Part shown: one piece after another, positions 8,293-17,146 of the stretch
Numbering within the stretch: the stretch's first letter is position 1
Layout of the letters: every line of letters begins with the position of its first letter
DNA from: Pseudomonas sp. GR 6-02
GTDB taxonomy: Bacteria; Pseudomonadota; Gammaproteobacteria; Pseudomonadales; Pseudomonadaceae
DNA: 64,000 nucleotides
Direction: 5' to 3'
NCBI RefSeq assembly: GCF_001655615.1
Contig: NZ_CP011567.1
Span: 1,559,001 to 1,623,000, forward strand
Position numbers and translations under genes: made by a program
Notes under the pieces: model-generated
Seen by the model: only the letters and a program-made list of their open reading frames with translations
Told to the model about the DNA's origin: nothing
Database searches by the model: none

Positions 8293-8736
8293 ATGTCCCT
8301 GTCCAGTGTTTTCAACATTGCCGGTAGCGGCATGAGTGCCCAGACCACTCGCTTGAACACCGTTGCCAGTAACATCGCCAACGCCGAGACCGTTTCGTCG
8401 AGCATCGACCAGACCTACCGCGCCCGTCACCCGGTGTTCGCCACCATGTTCCAGGGCGGCCAGAGCGGCGGCAGCGATTCGCTGTTCCAGAACCAGGACG
8501 CGGCCGGTCAAGGCGTGCAAGTGCTGGGTGTGGTCGAAGACCAGAGCAACCTTGAAGCGCGCTACGAGCCGAATCATCCGGCCGCCGATGCCAAGGGCTA
8601 CGTCTACTACCCGAACGTCAACGTCGTCGAAGAAATGGCCGACATGATTTCCGCAAGCCGTTCGTTCCAGACCAACGCCGAAATGATGAACACCGCCAAA
8701 ACCATGATGCAGAAGGTCCTGACCCTCGGTCAGTGA
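8293..8736 (+). CDS. flgC: FlgC flagellar proximal rod protein
   Basis: A 147-residue rod protein. It carries the rod motif near the N-terminus (SGMSAQTTRLNTVASNIANAET), the family signature YEPNHPAADAKGYVYYPNVN and the C-terminal helix MADMISASRSFQTNAEMMNTAK. FlgC joins FlgB and FlgF in the proximal rod crossing the periplasm. It starts three bases after flgB and is clearly co-transcribed. Confidence 0.95.
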   Translation: MSLSSVFNIAGSGMSAQTTRLNTVASNIANAETVSSSIDQTYRARHPVFATMFQGGQSGGSDSLFQNQDAAGQGVQVLGVVEDQSNLEARYEPNHPAADAKGYVYYPNVNVVEEMADMISASRSFQTNAEMMNTAKTMMQKVLTLGQ

Positions 8737-8752
8737 TAAGGGGCGACTTTCG

Positions 8753-9475
8753 ATGAGTGTTACCGATACCACCAGCGGCGTAAGCCTCAAGGATGTCCTG
8801 GCCAACTCTTCGGTCAAGACCACGACCACCAGTGATGGTCTTTCCGCGGCGACCAGCAGTGCCACCGGCAGCAAGGCATTGGGCAAGGATGCGTTCCTGC
8901 AACTGCTGGTCACCCAGCTGAAAAACCAGAACCCGCTCGATCCTCAGGACAACAGCGCGTTCGTAGCCCAGTTGGCGCAGTTCAGTAGTCTGGAAGGCAT
9001 CACCACGCTGAACGACACCGTCAGCGGCATTGCCAGCAACTACAACTCGTCGCAAGCCCTGCAGGCTTCTTCGCTGGTGGGCCGTTCGGTCATCGCGCAG
9101 ACCGGCAAAGCCGTGGTCGACACCTCCAAGAACCTCAACGGTACGGTTGTGCTGCCGGCGTCGGCGAACCCGGTTACGCTCAAAATCAGTGACGCCGAAG
9201 GCAAGACCATCCGCACCATCGACATGGGCAGCCAGAGCGCTGGCAACGCCAGTTTCATCTGGGACGGCAAAAACGATGCCGGAGCAGTCGCCGCGGCCGG
9301 CACGTACTCCTTCTCTGCCAGCGCAACCTACGACGGCAAAGCGACCTCACTGGTTACTTACCTGCCGGCAACCGTCAACAGCGTGACCATCAGCCAGACC
9401 GGCGGTGAGCTGATGCTGAACCTGGCAGGCCAGGGCAGCGTTGCCCTGTCCAAAGTGCAAACCATTGGTCTATAG
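8753..9475 (+). CDS. flgD: FlgD hook-capping scaffold protein
   Basis: A 240-residue protein. The N-terminal conserved block (GKDAFLQLLVTQLKNQNPLDPQDNSAFVAQLAQFSSLEG) defines FlgD. Beyond residue 110 follow a tudor-like and an Ig-like domain with the FlgD_ig pattern SFIWDGKNDAG. FlgD caps the growing hook and allows FlgE polymerisation. It lies between flgC and flgE with short gaps. Confidence 0.95.
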   Translation: MSVTDTTSGVSLKDVLANSSVKTTTTSDGLSAATSSATGSKALGKDAFLQLLVTQLKNQNPLDPQDNSAFVAQLAQFSSLEGITTLNDTVSGIASNYNSSQALQASSLVGRSVIAQTGKAVVDTSKNLNGTVVLPASANPVTLKISDAEGKTIRTIDMGSQSAGNASFIWDGKNDAGAVAAAGTYSFSASATYDGKATSLVTYLPATVNSVTISQTGGELMLNLAGQGSVALSKVQTIGL

Positions 9476-9506
9476 AGCCGACTAACACGGCACAAAGGAG
9501 TGGAAT

Positions 9507-10820
9507 ATGTCTTTCAATATCGGCCTTAGCGGTCTCTATGCAGCCAACAAACAACTGGACGTGACCGGCAACAACATCGCCAACGTCGCGACCACCGGTT
9601 TCAAATCGTCCCGTGCAGAATTCGAAGACGTGTACTCGGCCACTCGCCTGGGTACCGGCAGCAAGACCATCGGTAACGGCGTGCGCCTGGCCAACGTTTC
9701 CCAGCAGTTCAGCCAGGGTGATGTGAACAACACCGGCAACGTGCTGGACATGGGTATTCAGGGCAACGGCTTCTTCATCCTCAGCGACAACGGTTCCCTG
9801 AGCTACACCCGTGCCGGTGCGTTCAAGACCGATGCTCAAAACTTTGTGGTCGATAACAACGGCAACCGCTTGCAGGGTTATGGCGTCGATTCCAATGGCA
9901 AGATCATCAACGGTGTGTTGACTGACTTGAAGATCGACACCTCGAGCCTGAAGCCGAATCCGACTACCAAGGTTGATCAGACGATGAACCTGAACTCGGC
10001 GGAAACCACGCCGACCGTGGCCCCGTTCAGCCCGACCGATACCAACAGCTATAACAAGACCATTTCCACCAAGGTCTACGACAGCCAGGGTAACGAGCAC
10101 ACCATGGATCAGTACTACGTGAAAACGGGTACCAATGCCTGGCGTGTCTATACCTACATGGACGGTCGCTCCCCGGCCAACCCTGCAACCACGCCTCCAG
10201 TGCCGATCACCGCTGACATCACTTTCAACTCCGACGGCAGCATTAACACGCTGACGGCGGGTGCCGGCTGGACCCAGACTGGCAACACGTTGACCATGAC
10301 CGGTTGGGTGCCAGGTGCCATTACCAACGCCGCAACGATTCCTGTGACTTGGGGGCCGAACGGTTCCGTCGCTGCCACTGGCGGTATCGCGTTCAACATG
10401 GCGCTGACCACTTCTTACAACTCGCCAACCGCCCGTACCGCCCAATACCAGGACGGCTACGCCACCGGCCAGATCTCCAGCCTGACCATCGACGCCAGCG
10501 GCGTCATGACCGCCAACTTCAGCAACCAGCAAACCAAGGCCATCGGCCAGGTGGCTGTGGCGAGCTTCGCCAACGAGCAAGGCTTGCAGCCAATTGGCGG
10601 TACGCGCTGGAAAGAAACTTTCGCCTCCGGTGTGGCCGGTGTCGATGCGCCGAAGACCGGTACCCTGGGTTCGGTCGTGTCCAACTCGCTGGAAGAGTCC
10701 AACGTCAACCTGACCAACGAACTGGTTGATTTGATCAAGGCGCAGAGCAACTACCAGGCGAACGCCAAGACCATCTCCACCCAGAGCACCATCATGCAGA
10801 CCATCATTCAGATGACTTGA
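9507..10820 (+). CDS. flgE: FlgE flagellar hook protein
   Basis: A 437-residue hook subunit. It has the N-terminal rod/hook motif (ANKQLDVTGNNIANVATTGFKSSRAEF), a central FlgE D2-like region and the C-terminal helix SNVNLTNELVDLIKAQSNYQANAKTISTQSTIMQ. GGAGTG gives the ribosome site. It is the last gene of the local operon: a terminator and a convergent nrdA follow, and flgF is absent from its usual place. Confidence 0.95.
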   Translation: MSFNIGLSGLYAANKQLDVTGNNIANVATTGFKSSRAEFEDVYSATRLGTGSKTIGNGVRLANVSQQFSQGDVNNTGNVLDMGIQGNGFFILSDNGSLSYTRAGAFKTDAQNFVVDNNGNRLQGYGVDSNGKIINGVLTDLKIDTSSLKPNPTTKVDQTMNLNSAETTPTVAPFSPTDTNSYNKTISTKVYDSQGNEHTMDQYYVKTGTNAWRVYTYMDGRSPANPATTPPVPITADITFNSDGSINTLTAGAGWTQTGNTLTMTGWVPGAITNAATIPVTWGPNGSVAATGGIAFNMALTTSYNSPTARTAQYQDGYATGQISSLTIDASGVMTANFSNQQTKAIGQVAVASFANEQGLQPIGGTRWKETFASGVAGVDAPKTGTLGSVVSNSLEESNVNLTNELVDLIKAQSNYQANAKTISTQSTIMQTIIQMT

Positions 10821-10841
10821 TGCTTGATAGTGCTGCATAAG

Positions 10842-10866
10842 AAACCCCTCGCAAGAGGGGTTTTTT
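10842..10866 (+). terminator. Intrinsic terminator after flgE
   Basis: AAACCCCTC-GCAA-GAGGGGTTTTTT forms a compact GC stem followed by six Ts, 22 bases past the flgE stop. Confidence 0.9.
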
Positions 10867-10871
10867 CATTC

Positions 10872-10961
10872 TGTAGGAGCGAGGCTTGCCCGCGAAGAAT
10901 GCACTGCGGTTTTTCAGGTATTACGCGTCATCGTTCTTCGCGGGCAAGCCTCGCTCCTACA
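10872..10961. repeat. REPIN-type inverted repeat pair (GTAGGAGCGAGGCTTGCCCGC family)
   Basis: The arms TGTAGGAGCGAGGCTTGC... and its exact complement (28 bases each) face each other across 34 bases. The same arm sequence recurs in the doublet near 17.0-17.1 kb. It lies in the flgE-nrdA convergent gap. Confidence 0.85.
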
Positions 10962-10976
10962 AGGCAGAGGCAAAAG

Positions 10977-11013
10977 AAAACCCCCGACCAGCCAGAGGCT
11001 CATCGGGGGTTTC
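10977..11013 (-). terminator. Terminator of nrdA
   Basis: On the minus strand AAACCCCCGA and TCGGGGGTTT form a 10-bp stem with a 15-base loop, followed by TTCTTTTG. It lies 34 bases past the nrdA stop. Confidence 0.75.
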
Positions 11014-11046
11014 AGGTAAGCGCCCTGGAGCGCCTACCGGCTCAGC

Positions 11047-13941
11047 TTATTGGCAAGCTTCGCAATCCGGCTCGTCGATGGCGCAGGCCTTCGGCACTGG
11101 AGCTGGACCGGCTGGGGCTGCCAGGACCGAGTCGTCACCGTGGTTGCCGCCGCTGGAAACAGCGTTCAGCTTACCGGTGTTGATGGTCGACTTCTCGGTG
11201 CTGGTTGCGGCCAGGGCACGGAGGTAGTAAGTGGTTTTCAGACCACGGTACCAGGCCATGCGGTAGGTCACGTCCAGTTTTTTGCCCGAAGCGCCGGCGA
11301 TGTACAGGTTCAGCGACTGAGCCTGGTCGATCCACTTCTGACGACGGCTGGCGGCGTCGACGATCCACTTGGTGTCCACTTCGAAGGCAGTCGCGTAGAG
11401 CTCTTTGAGTTCTTGCGGGATGCGCTCGATCTGCTGCACCGAACCGTCGTAGTACTTCAGGTCGTTGATCATGACCGAGTCCCACAGACCGCGAGCCTTC
11501 AGGTCGCGAACCAGGTACGGGTTGATCACGGTGAATTCGCCCGACAGGTTCGATTTCACATAGAGGTTCTGGTAGGTCGGTTCGATCGACTGCGACACGC
11601 CGGTGATGTTGGCGATGGTTGCGGTCGGTGCGATGGCCATGATGTTGGAGTTACGAATGCCTTTCTGCACACGGGCGCGAACCGGTGCCCAGTCCAGGGT
11701 TTCGTTCAGGTCAACGTCGATGTACTTCTGGCCACGCTGCTCGATCAGGATCTGTTGCGAATCCAGCGGCAGGATACCTTTGGACCACAGCGAACCCTGG
11801 AACGTCTCGTAGGCGCCACGTTCGTCAGCCAGGTCGCAGGAAGCCTGGATCGCGTAGTAGCTGACCGCTTCCATCGACTTGTCGGCGAATTCGACGGCAG
11901 CGTCGGAACCGTAAGGGATGTGCTGCAGGTACAGAGCGTCCTGGAAGCCCATGATGCCCAGACCGACCGGACGGTGCTTGAAGTTGGAGTTCTTCGCTTG
12001 CGGCACCGAGTAGTAGTTGATGTCGATCACGTTATCGAGCATGCGCACGGCGGTGTTCACGGTGCGTTGCAGCTTGGCGGTGTCCAGCTTGCCGTCGACG
12101 ATGTGGTTCGGCAGGTTGATCGAGCCCAGGTTGCAAACGGCGATCTCGTCCTTGTTGGTGTTCAAGGTGATCTCGGTGCACAGGTTCGAGCTGTGAACCA
12201 CGCCCACGTGCTGCTGCGGGCTGCGCAGGTTGCACGGGTCTTTGAAGGTCAGCCATGGGTGGCCGGTTTCAAACAGCATGGACAGCATTTTGCGCCACAG
12301 GTCTTTGGCCTGAATGGTCTTGAACAGCTTGACCTTGCCCGGGTACTCGGTCAGGGCTTCGTAGTACTCGTAACGCTCTTCGAAGGCCTTGCCGGTCAGG
12401 TCGTGCAGATCCGGTACTTCGGACGGCGAGAACAGGGTCCACTTGCCGTCATCGAAGACACGCTTCATGAACAGGTCAGGGATCCAGTTGGCGGTGTTCA
12501 TGTCGTGGGTACGACGACGGTCATCACCGGTGTTCTTGCGCAGTTCGATGAACTCTTCGATGTCCATGTGCCAGGTTTCCAGGTAGGCACAGACAGCGCC
12601 TTTGCGCTTGCCACCCTGGTTAACGGCGACGGCGGTGTCGTTCACCACTTTCAGGAACGGCACGACGCCCTGGGATTTGCCGTTGGTGCCCTTGATGTAC
12701 GAACCCAGCGCCCGAACCGGGGTCCAGTCGTTGCCCAGGCCGCCTGCGAATTTCGACAACATGGCGTTGTCGTGGATCGCGTGGTAGATGCCCGACAGGT
12801 CATCCGGCACGGTGGTCAGGTAGCAGCTCGACAGCTGTGGACGCAGGGTACCGGCGTTGAACAGGGTCGGGGTCGAGGACATGTAGTCGAAGGACGACAA
12901 CAGGTTGTAGAACTCGATCGCACGGTCTTCTTTCTGCTTCTCTTCGATCGCCAGGCCCATGGCCACGCGCATGAAGAAAATCTGTGGCAGTTCGAAGCGG
13001 ATACCGTCCTTGTGGATGAAGTAACGGTCGTACAGGGTTTGCAGGCCCAGGTACGTGAACTGCTGATCGCGCTCGTGGTTGATCGCCTTGCCGAGTTTTT
13101 CCAGGTCGAAGGACGCCAGAACCGGGTTCAGCAATTCGAATTCGATACCTTTGGCGATGTACGCAGGCAGTGCCTTGGCATACAGGTCGACCATTTCGTG
13201 GTGGGTCGCGCTGTCGGCGACACCGAGGAAGCCCAGGCCTTCGGCACGCAGGGTGTCCATCAGCAGGCGGGCGGTCACGAACGAGTAGTTCGGCTCACGC
13301 TCGACCAGCGTACGGGCGGTCATCACCAGGGCGGTGTTGACGTCGGTCAGGGCCACGCCGTCGTACAGGTTTTTCAGGGTTTCGCGCTGGATCAGCTCGC
13401 CGTCGACTTCTTCCAGGCCTTCGCACGCTTCGGTGACGATGGTGTTCAGGCGACCCATGTCCAGCGGTGCGAGGCTGCCATCGGCGCGGGTGATGCGGAT
13501 CGATGGGTGAGCGTTGACGGCTTCTTCGGCAGGGGAGTGCGCTGCGCGCTCTTTGGCGCGGGAGTCACGGTAGATCACATAGTCGCGGGCGACTTTCTGT
13601 TCGCCGGCACGCATCAGGGCCAGTTCGACCTGGTCCTGGATTTCTTCGATGTGGATGGTGCCGCCCGAAGGCATGCGACGCTTGAAAGTCGCGGTGACTT
13701 GTTCGGTCAGGCGGGCAACGGTGTCGTGGATTCGCGACGAAGCGGCAGCGGTGCCGCCCTCAACTGCGAGAAACGCTTTGGTGATGGCGACGGTGATCTT
13801 GTCATCGGTGTAAGGGACGACAGTGCCGTTACGCTTGATCACGCGCAGTTGGCCAGGCGCGGTGGCGGACAGATCCGAATTCGAATCGGCGGCCTGCGGC
13901 AAGGTGCCTTGCGGGTTCTCGCGAGTTGTGTCGGTTTGCAT
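11047..13941 (-). CDS. nrdA: NrdA, class Ia ribonucleoside-diphosphate reductase alpha subunit
   Basis: A 964-residue cytoplasmic enzyme that reduces ribonucleoside diphosphates with a radical supplied by NrdB. Two ATP-cone domains are visible: residues about 33-125 (LRVIKRNGTVVPYTDDKI) and about 145-235 (IRITRADGSLAPLDMGRL), as in P. aeruginosa NrdA. The catalytic barrel contains SSCYLTTVPDDL and NLCTEI, and the tail ends in a redox pair (DCEAC) reloaded by thioredoxin. I chose the ATG with GGAG about ten bases upstream; another in-frame ATG lies 18 bases earlier. nrdB does not follow; flgE converges instead. Confidence 0.95.
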   Translation of the reverse strand: MQTDTTRENPQGTLPQAADSNSDLSATAPGQLRVIKRNGTVVPYTDDKITVAITKAFLAVEGGTAAASSRIHDTVARLTEQVTATFKRRMPSGGTIHIEEIQDQVELALMRAGEQKVARDYVIYRDSRAKERAAHSPAEEAVNAHPSIRITRADGSLAPLDMGRLNTIVTEACEGLEEVDGELIQRETLKNLYDGVALTDVNTALVMTARTLVEREPNYSFVTARLLMDTLRAEGLGFLGVADSATHHEMVDLYAKALPAYIAKGIEFELLNPVLASFDLEKLGKAINHERDQQFTYLGLQTLYDRYFIHKDGIRFELPQIFFMRVAMGLAIEEKQKEDRAIEFYNLLSSFDYMSSTPTLFNAGTLRPQLSSCYLTTVPDDLSGIYHAIHDNAMLSKFAGGLGNDWTPVRALGSYIKGTNGKSQGVVPFLKVVNDTAVAVNQGGKRKGAVCAYLETWHMDIEEFIELRKNTGDDRRRTHDMNTANWIPDLFMKRVFDDGKWTLFSPSEVPDLHDLTGKAFEERYEYYEALTEYPGKVKLFKTIQAKDLWRKMLSMLFETGHPWLTFKDPCNLRSPQQHVGVVHSSNLCTEITLNTNKDEIAVCNLGSINLPNHIVDGKLDTAKLQRTVNTAVRMLDNVIDINYYSVPQAKNSNFKHRPVGLGIMGFQDALYLQHIPYGSDAAVEFADKSMEAVSYYAIQASCDLADERGAYETFQGSLWSKGILPLDSQQILIEQRGQKYIDVDLNETLDWAPVRARVQKGIRNSNIMAIAPTATIANITGVSQSIEPTYQNLYVKSNLSGEFTVINPYLVRDLKARGLWDSVMINDLKYYDGSVQQIERIPQELKELYATAFEVDTKWIVDAASRRQKWIDQAQSLNLYIAGASGKKLDVTYRMAWYRGLKTTYYLRALAATSTEKSTINTGKLNAVSSGGNHGDDSVLAAPAGPAPVPKACAIDEPDCEACQ

Positions 13942-14301
13942 GGGGGGTTGTCTCCACATTCTCTATGTTTGTTTGGGCACCATCACGGTGCCCACCGTTC
14001 TGTCCTGAAGCACTACAACCGGCGAGGGCCGGGCATACCAACTTCGGGACAGATCAGGAAGGGGGCTATTGGGCGCCGCTTCCATGCCGAAGTCTTTGGT
14101 GTCACGCCTTGGGCCTGAAACCGAATTCCGTTTTGAGTGGCAGTAAATGACTGCAACACCCGTACCGTTATCGCCGTTTCGGGCTTAAAAACAGTAGCCA
14201 TCCGCACACGCGGTTTGGTCTTTCGAAAATACGTTTGGTTCAACCGGAAAGAGGCAATAAAAGCGCTTGAAATCGGTGTCCGGTTTGTGTTTGGTTTTTG
14301 G

Positions 14302-14330
14302 CATAAAACCCTACATGTAGGGTTTTTTTT
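14302..14330 (+). terminator. Orphan intrinsic terminator upstream of nrdA
   Basis: AAACCCTACATGTAGGGTTT is a perfect 20-base palindrome followed on the plus strand by eight Ts. No plus-strand gene precedes it in this gap. On the minus strand only a short T-run follows, so it would be a weak attenuator in an nrdA leader. Confidence 0.65.
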
Positions 14331-14380
14331 GCGCCGAGGTACAAGATAATGCGTTTTGGAGGGTGTTGCAACGTACTACC

Positions 14381-14401
14381 TGTGGATAAACCTGTGCGTA
14401 A
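14381..14401 (-). promoter_or_regulatory. Tandem DnaA-type boxes upstream of nrdA
   Basis: TGTGGATAA (complement of the consensus TTATCCACA) is a perfect DnaA box. A second copy TGTGCGTAA, two mismatches, follows exactly 12 bases later. In E. coli the nrdAB promoter is controlled by DnaA boxes, so a similar link between replication initiation and dNTP supply is plausible here. Confidence 0.55.
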
Positions 14402-14679
14402 ATTGTGTGTGAAAGAGGGAACGGGCGTGTAGGCCGCGACCTAGCTGGAGCCGACCATTTTTCACTGATTTTCAGCGACAGAAAACAGTCATCCGGATTT
14501 TTAAGGGCGCGAACCCTATCACAAAAAACCGTTGTGTCCGAACGCATTTACCGGCTTGTGTTCCAGACGTGTGGCGTTTATACAATCGGCCCATGCAGAT
14601 GCATTCTTATCCTCCCCAATCATTACAAAAAGACGGGTGGATCCTTCCTTATTGATGGTGTTGGCAAGCAGAGGTCGTC

Positions 14680-15393
14680 GTGGAGCAAGAAGCCTGGCAG
14701 GTATTGATTGTCGAGGACGACCAGCGTCTGGCCGAACTGACCCGCGATTACCTGGAAGCCAATGGCCTGCGAGTATCGATCGAGGGTAATGGCGCCCTGG
14801 CCGCAGCACGCATCATCAAGGAGAAACCGGACCTGGTGATTCTCGACCTGATGCTCCCCGGCGAAGATGGCTTGAGCATTTGCCGCAAGATTCGCGACCG
14901 CTATGACGGGCCGATCCTGATGCTCACCGCGCGCACCGATGACACCGATCAGATTCTTGGCCTGGACCTGGGCGCCGACGACTACGTCTGCAAACCGGTG
15001 CGTCCGCGTTTATTGCTGGCGCGCATCCAGGCTCTGCTGCGGCGCAGTGAAACCCCTGAAGTGCCCCAGGAAAAACAACGGCGCCTGCAGTTCGGCCCAT
15101 TGGTGGTGGACAACGCATTGCGCGAAGCCTGGCTGCATGACAAAGGCATCGAATTGACCAGTGCCGAGTTCGATCTGCTCTGGCTGCTGGTGGCCAATGC
15201 CGGGCGTATTCTGTCCCGCGAAGAAATATTCACCGCGCTGCGCGGTATCGGTTATGACGGCCAGGACCGCTCGATCGACGTGCGCATCTCGCGCATCCGC
15301 CCCAAGATCGGCGATGACACGGACCATCCGCGGCTGATCAAGACCGTCCGCAGCAAAGGCTATTTGTTCGTGCCGGAAGCCTGCACCCTGTGA
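14680..15393 (+). CDS. rstA: RstA-like OmpR-family response regulator
   Basis: A 237-residue DNA-binding regulator. The receiver domain (1-120) has VEDDQ, the phospho-acceptor in VILDLMLPGEDG and a lysine in DYVCKPVRPRLLLARI. The winged-helix domain (about 140-235) ends KTVRSKGYLFVPEA. It closely resembles E. coli RstA in both domains, and the neighbouring kinase resembles RstB. The start is GTG with AGAGG upstream. It overlaps rstB by four bases. In P. aeruginosa the equivalent pair also sits beside nrdA (from memory, PA1157-PA1158). Confidence 0.85.
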   Translation: MEQEAWQVLIVEDDQRLAELTRDYLEANGLRVSIEGNGALAAARIIKEKPDLVILDLMLPGEDGLSICRKIRDRYDGPILMLTARTDDTDQILGLDLGADDYVCKPVRPRLLLARIQALLRRSETPEVPQEKQRRLQFGPLVVDNALREAWLHDKGIELTSAEFDLLWLLVANAGRILSREEIFTALRGIGYDGQDRSIDVRISRIRPKIGDDTDHPRLIKTVRSKGYLFVPEACTL

Positions 15394-17000
15394 ACTCGAT
15401 CTTCCTGCGTATTTATGGCGGCATGTGCGCGGCGCTGATTCTGGTGGCCGTGCTCGGTGTGCTGGCCTTGCACCTGCTTAATCAGGTACGCAGCGAGCAG
15501 TACCGCGAGCGCCTGGCCCACGGCACCTTCTCGCTGATGGCCGATAACCTGCAACCGATGAACGAAACCGAGCGCCATCGGGCGTTGCTGTTGTGGGAGC
15601 GCTTGCTCGGGATTCCGCTGGCGCTGAAGACGTTCCCCCAGACCGACCTCGACCTGACCCAGCGCACCCGCGTGTTGCACGGCCAGGCCCTGGTGGAGCA
15701 GACCGGTCCGCATGCGGCGAAGGTTTATCGCCTGGTCAGCGAAAAGGAGCAGTTGGTGCTCACCGGTGAAGTCCAGCAGATCAGCGAGCAACTGGCGCGG
15801 GCGACCATCTACCTGCTGGCCGATGAACTGGTGCGCTACCCGGTGGCCGAGCAGCCCAAGCGTCTGGAGCAGTTAAAGGAAGATAAGGGTTTCGGCTTCG
15901 ATCTGCGGCTGGTGACGGTTGATGAGGCCGACATGGACGAAGACCAGAGCCGCCGCGTGTCTGAAGGCGACACAGTGATGGCGTTGGGCAAGGGCGGCGA
16001 TTCGATCCGGGTGTTTGCCGGCATGGTCGGTACACCGTGGGTGCTGGAAATCGGTCCGCTGTATCAGATGAATCCTTACCCGCCCGAGTGGCTGGTGCTG
16101 ATCGCGGCGCTTGGCTTGAGCCTGATTGGTTTGATTGTCTATCTGTTGGTGCGGCAACTGGAGCGTCGTTTGCGCGGTCTGGAAGCCGCCGCCACGCGAA
16201 TTGCCAAGGGCAGCCTGGAAACCCGCGTACCGGCCCGTGGCGCCGACTCGGTGGGGCGGCTGGCCTCGGCGTTCAACGGCATGGCCGAGCACTTGCAGCA
16301 ATTGTTGGCGATTCAGCGAGAACTGGTGCGTGCCGTGTCCCACGAATTGCGCACACCAGTGGCGCGCCTGCGCTTTGGCCTGGAGATGATCGGCTCGGCC
16401 AGCACGCCTGAGGCGCTGGAGAAATACCGCGAGGGCATGGACCACGACATCGAGGACCTCGATCGACTGGTCGACGAGATGCTCACCTATGCGCGGCTGG
16501 AGCAGGGCTCGCCGGCGCTGAATTTCCAGCGGATCGATCTGGATGCATTGGTCAATCAGGTGATCGAGGAACTGGCACCTCTGCGCGCCGAGGTCACGGT
16601 GCAGCGCGGCTTGTGCCTGTCCGCCGCCGATTGCGACGGCGCCTGGGTTGAAGCCGAGCCGCGCTACTTGCACCGGGCGTTGCAGAACCTGGTGAGCAAC
16701 GCCATGCGCCATGCCCGTTCACGGGTGACTGTCAGCTATCAGGTGGGGCAGCAGCGCTGTCGGGTGGATGTCGAGGATGATGGGCCGGGCGTGCCGGAAA
16801 CCGCGTGGGAGAAAATCTTCACCCCGTTCCTGCGCCTCGACGACAGCCGTACCCGCGCCTCGGGTGGGCATGGGCTGGGGTTGTCGATTGTGCGGCGGAT
16901 CATCCATTGGCACGACGGGCGAGCGCTGATCAGCAAGAGCAAAAGCCTGGGCGGGGCGTGTTTCAGTTTGAGCTGGCCGAGGAATCAGGAGCGGCGTTGA
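15390..17000 (+). CDS. rstB: RstB-like sensor histidine kinase
   Basis: A 536-residue inner-membrane kinase. TM1 covers about 7-30, a periplasmic sensor domain about 31-230, and TM2 about 232-253 (LVLIAALGLSLIGLIVYLL). A HAMP domain follows, then HisKA with SHELRTPVARLRFGLEM and HATPase_c with GGHGLGLSIVRRI. The periplasmic half carries the RstB-type FDLRLV and GTPWVLEIGPL segments. It starts with GTG overlapping the rstA stop, so the two are translationally coupled. The stimulus cannot be read from sequence. Confidence 0.87.
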   Translation: MNSIFLRIYGGMCAALILVAVLGVLALHLLNQVRSEQYRERLAHGTFSLMADNLQPMNETERHRALLLWERLLGIPLALKTFPQTDLDLTQRTRVLHGQALVEQTGPHAAKVYRLVSEKEQLVLTGEVQQISEQLARATIYLLADELVRYPVAEQPKRLEQLKEDKGFGFDLRLVTVDEADMDEDQSRRVSEGDTVMALGKGGDSIRVFAGMVGTPWVLEIGPLYQMNPYPPEWLVLIAALGLSLIGLIVYLLVRQLERRLRGLEAAATRIAKGSLETRVPARGADSVGRLASAFNGMAEHLQQLLAIQRELVRAVSHELRTPVARLRFGLEMIGSASTPEALEKYREGMDHDIEDLDRLVDEMLTYARLEQGSPALNFQRIDLDALVNQVIEELAPLRAEVTVQRGLCLSAADCDGAWVEAEPRYLHRALQNLVSNAMRHARSRVTVSYQVGQQRCRVDVEDDGPGVPETAWEKIFTPFLRLDDSRTRASGGHGLGLSIVRRIIHWHDGRALISKSKSLGGACFSLSWPRNQERR

Positions 17001-17009
17001 GGTTGTTGG

Positions 17010-17132
17010 TGTCAGGGCAATCGCCTTCGCGGGCAAGCCTCGCTCCTACAGATCGGGGGGGGGGCGTTCACCCATTTCGTTATCGACACAAACCCCGTAG
17101 GAGCGAGGCTTGCCCGCGAAGAGGCCCTGACA
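17010..17132. repeat. REPIN doublet with a G10 tract in the spacer
   Basis: The arm CTTCGCGGGCAAGCCTCGCT... (17025-17049) and its complement (17097-17121) are the same family as the element near 10.9 kb. Outer nine-base arms TGTCAGGGC/GCCCTGACA extend the stem. The spacer holds ten consecutive Gs at 17055-17064. Confidence 0.85.
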
Positions 17133-17146
17133 GCCACTACAAACCC

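Larger units (their letters stand above)
13942..14679. other. 738-base gap between nrdA and rstA: nrdA leader/control region
   Basis: No convincing gene is present. The gap holds a DnaA-type box pair (14381-14401), a strong palindromic terminator with no gene upstream on its strand (14302-14330) and AT-rich stretches near 14200-14420 and 14570-14650. A 70-codon open frame beginning with GTG near 14137 lacks a ribosome site and runs into the terminator, so I do not call it. The long distance between the DnaA boxes and the nrdA start implies either a long leader or a second promoter nearer nrdA. Confidence 0.6.

Noticed and set aside
11050..14118. 1022-codon plus-strand open frame opposite nrdA
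   Set aside because: It is the antisense shadow of nrdA, repetitive in Val, Gly and His with no recognisable domain.
14137..14349. Possible 70-residue gene upstream of rstA
   Set aside because: GTG start without ribosome site, and the frame runs through a strong terminator.
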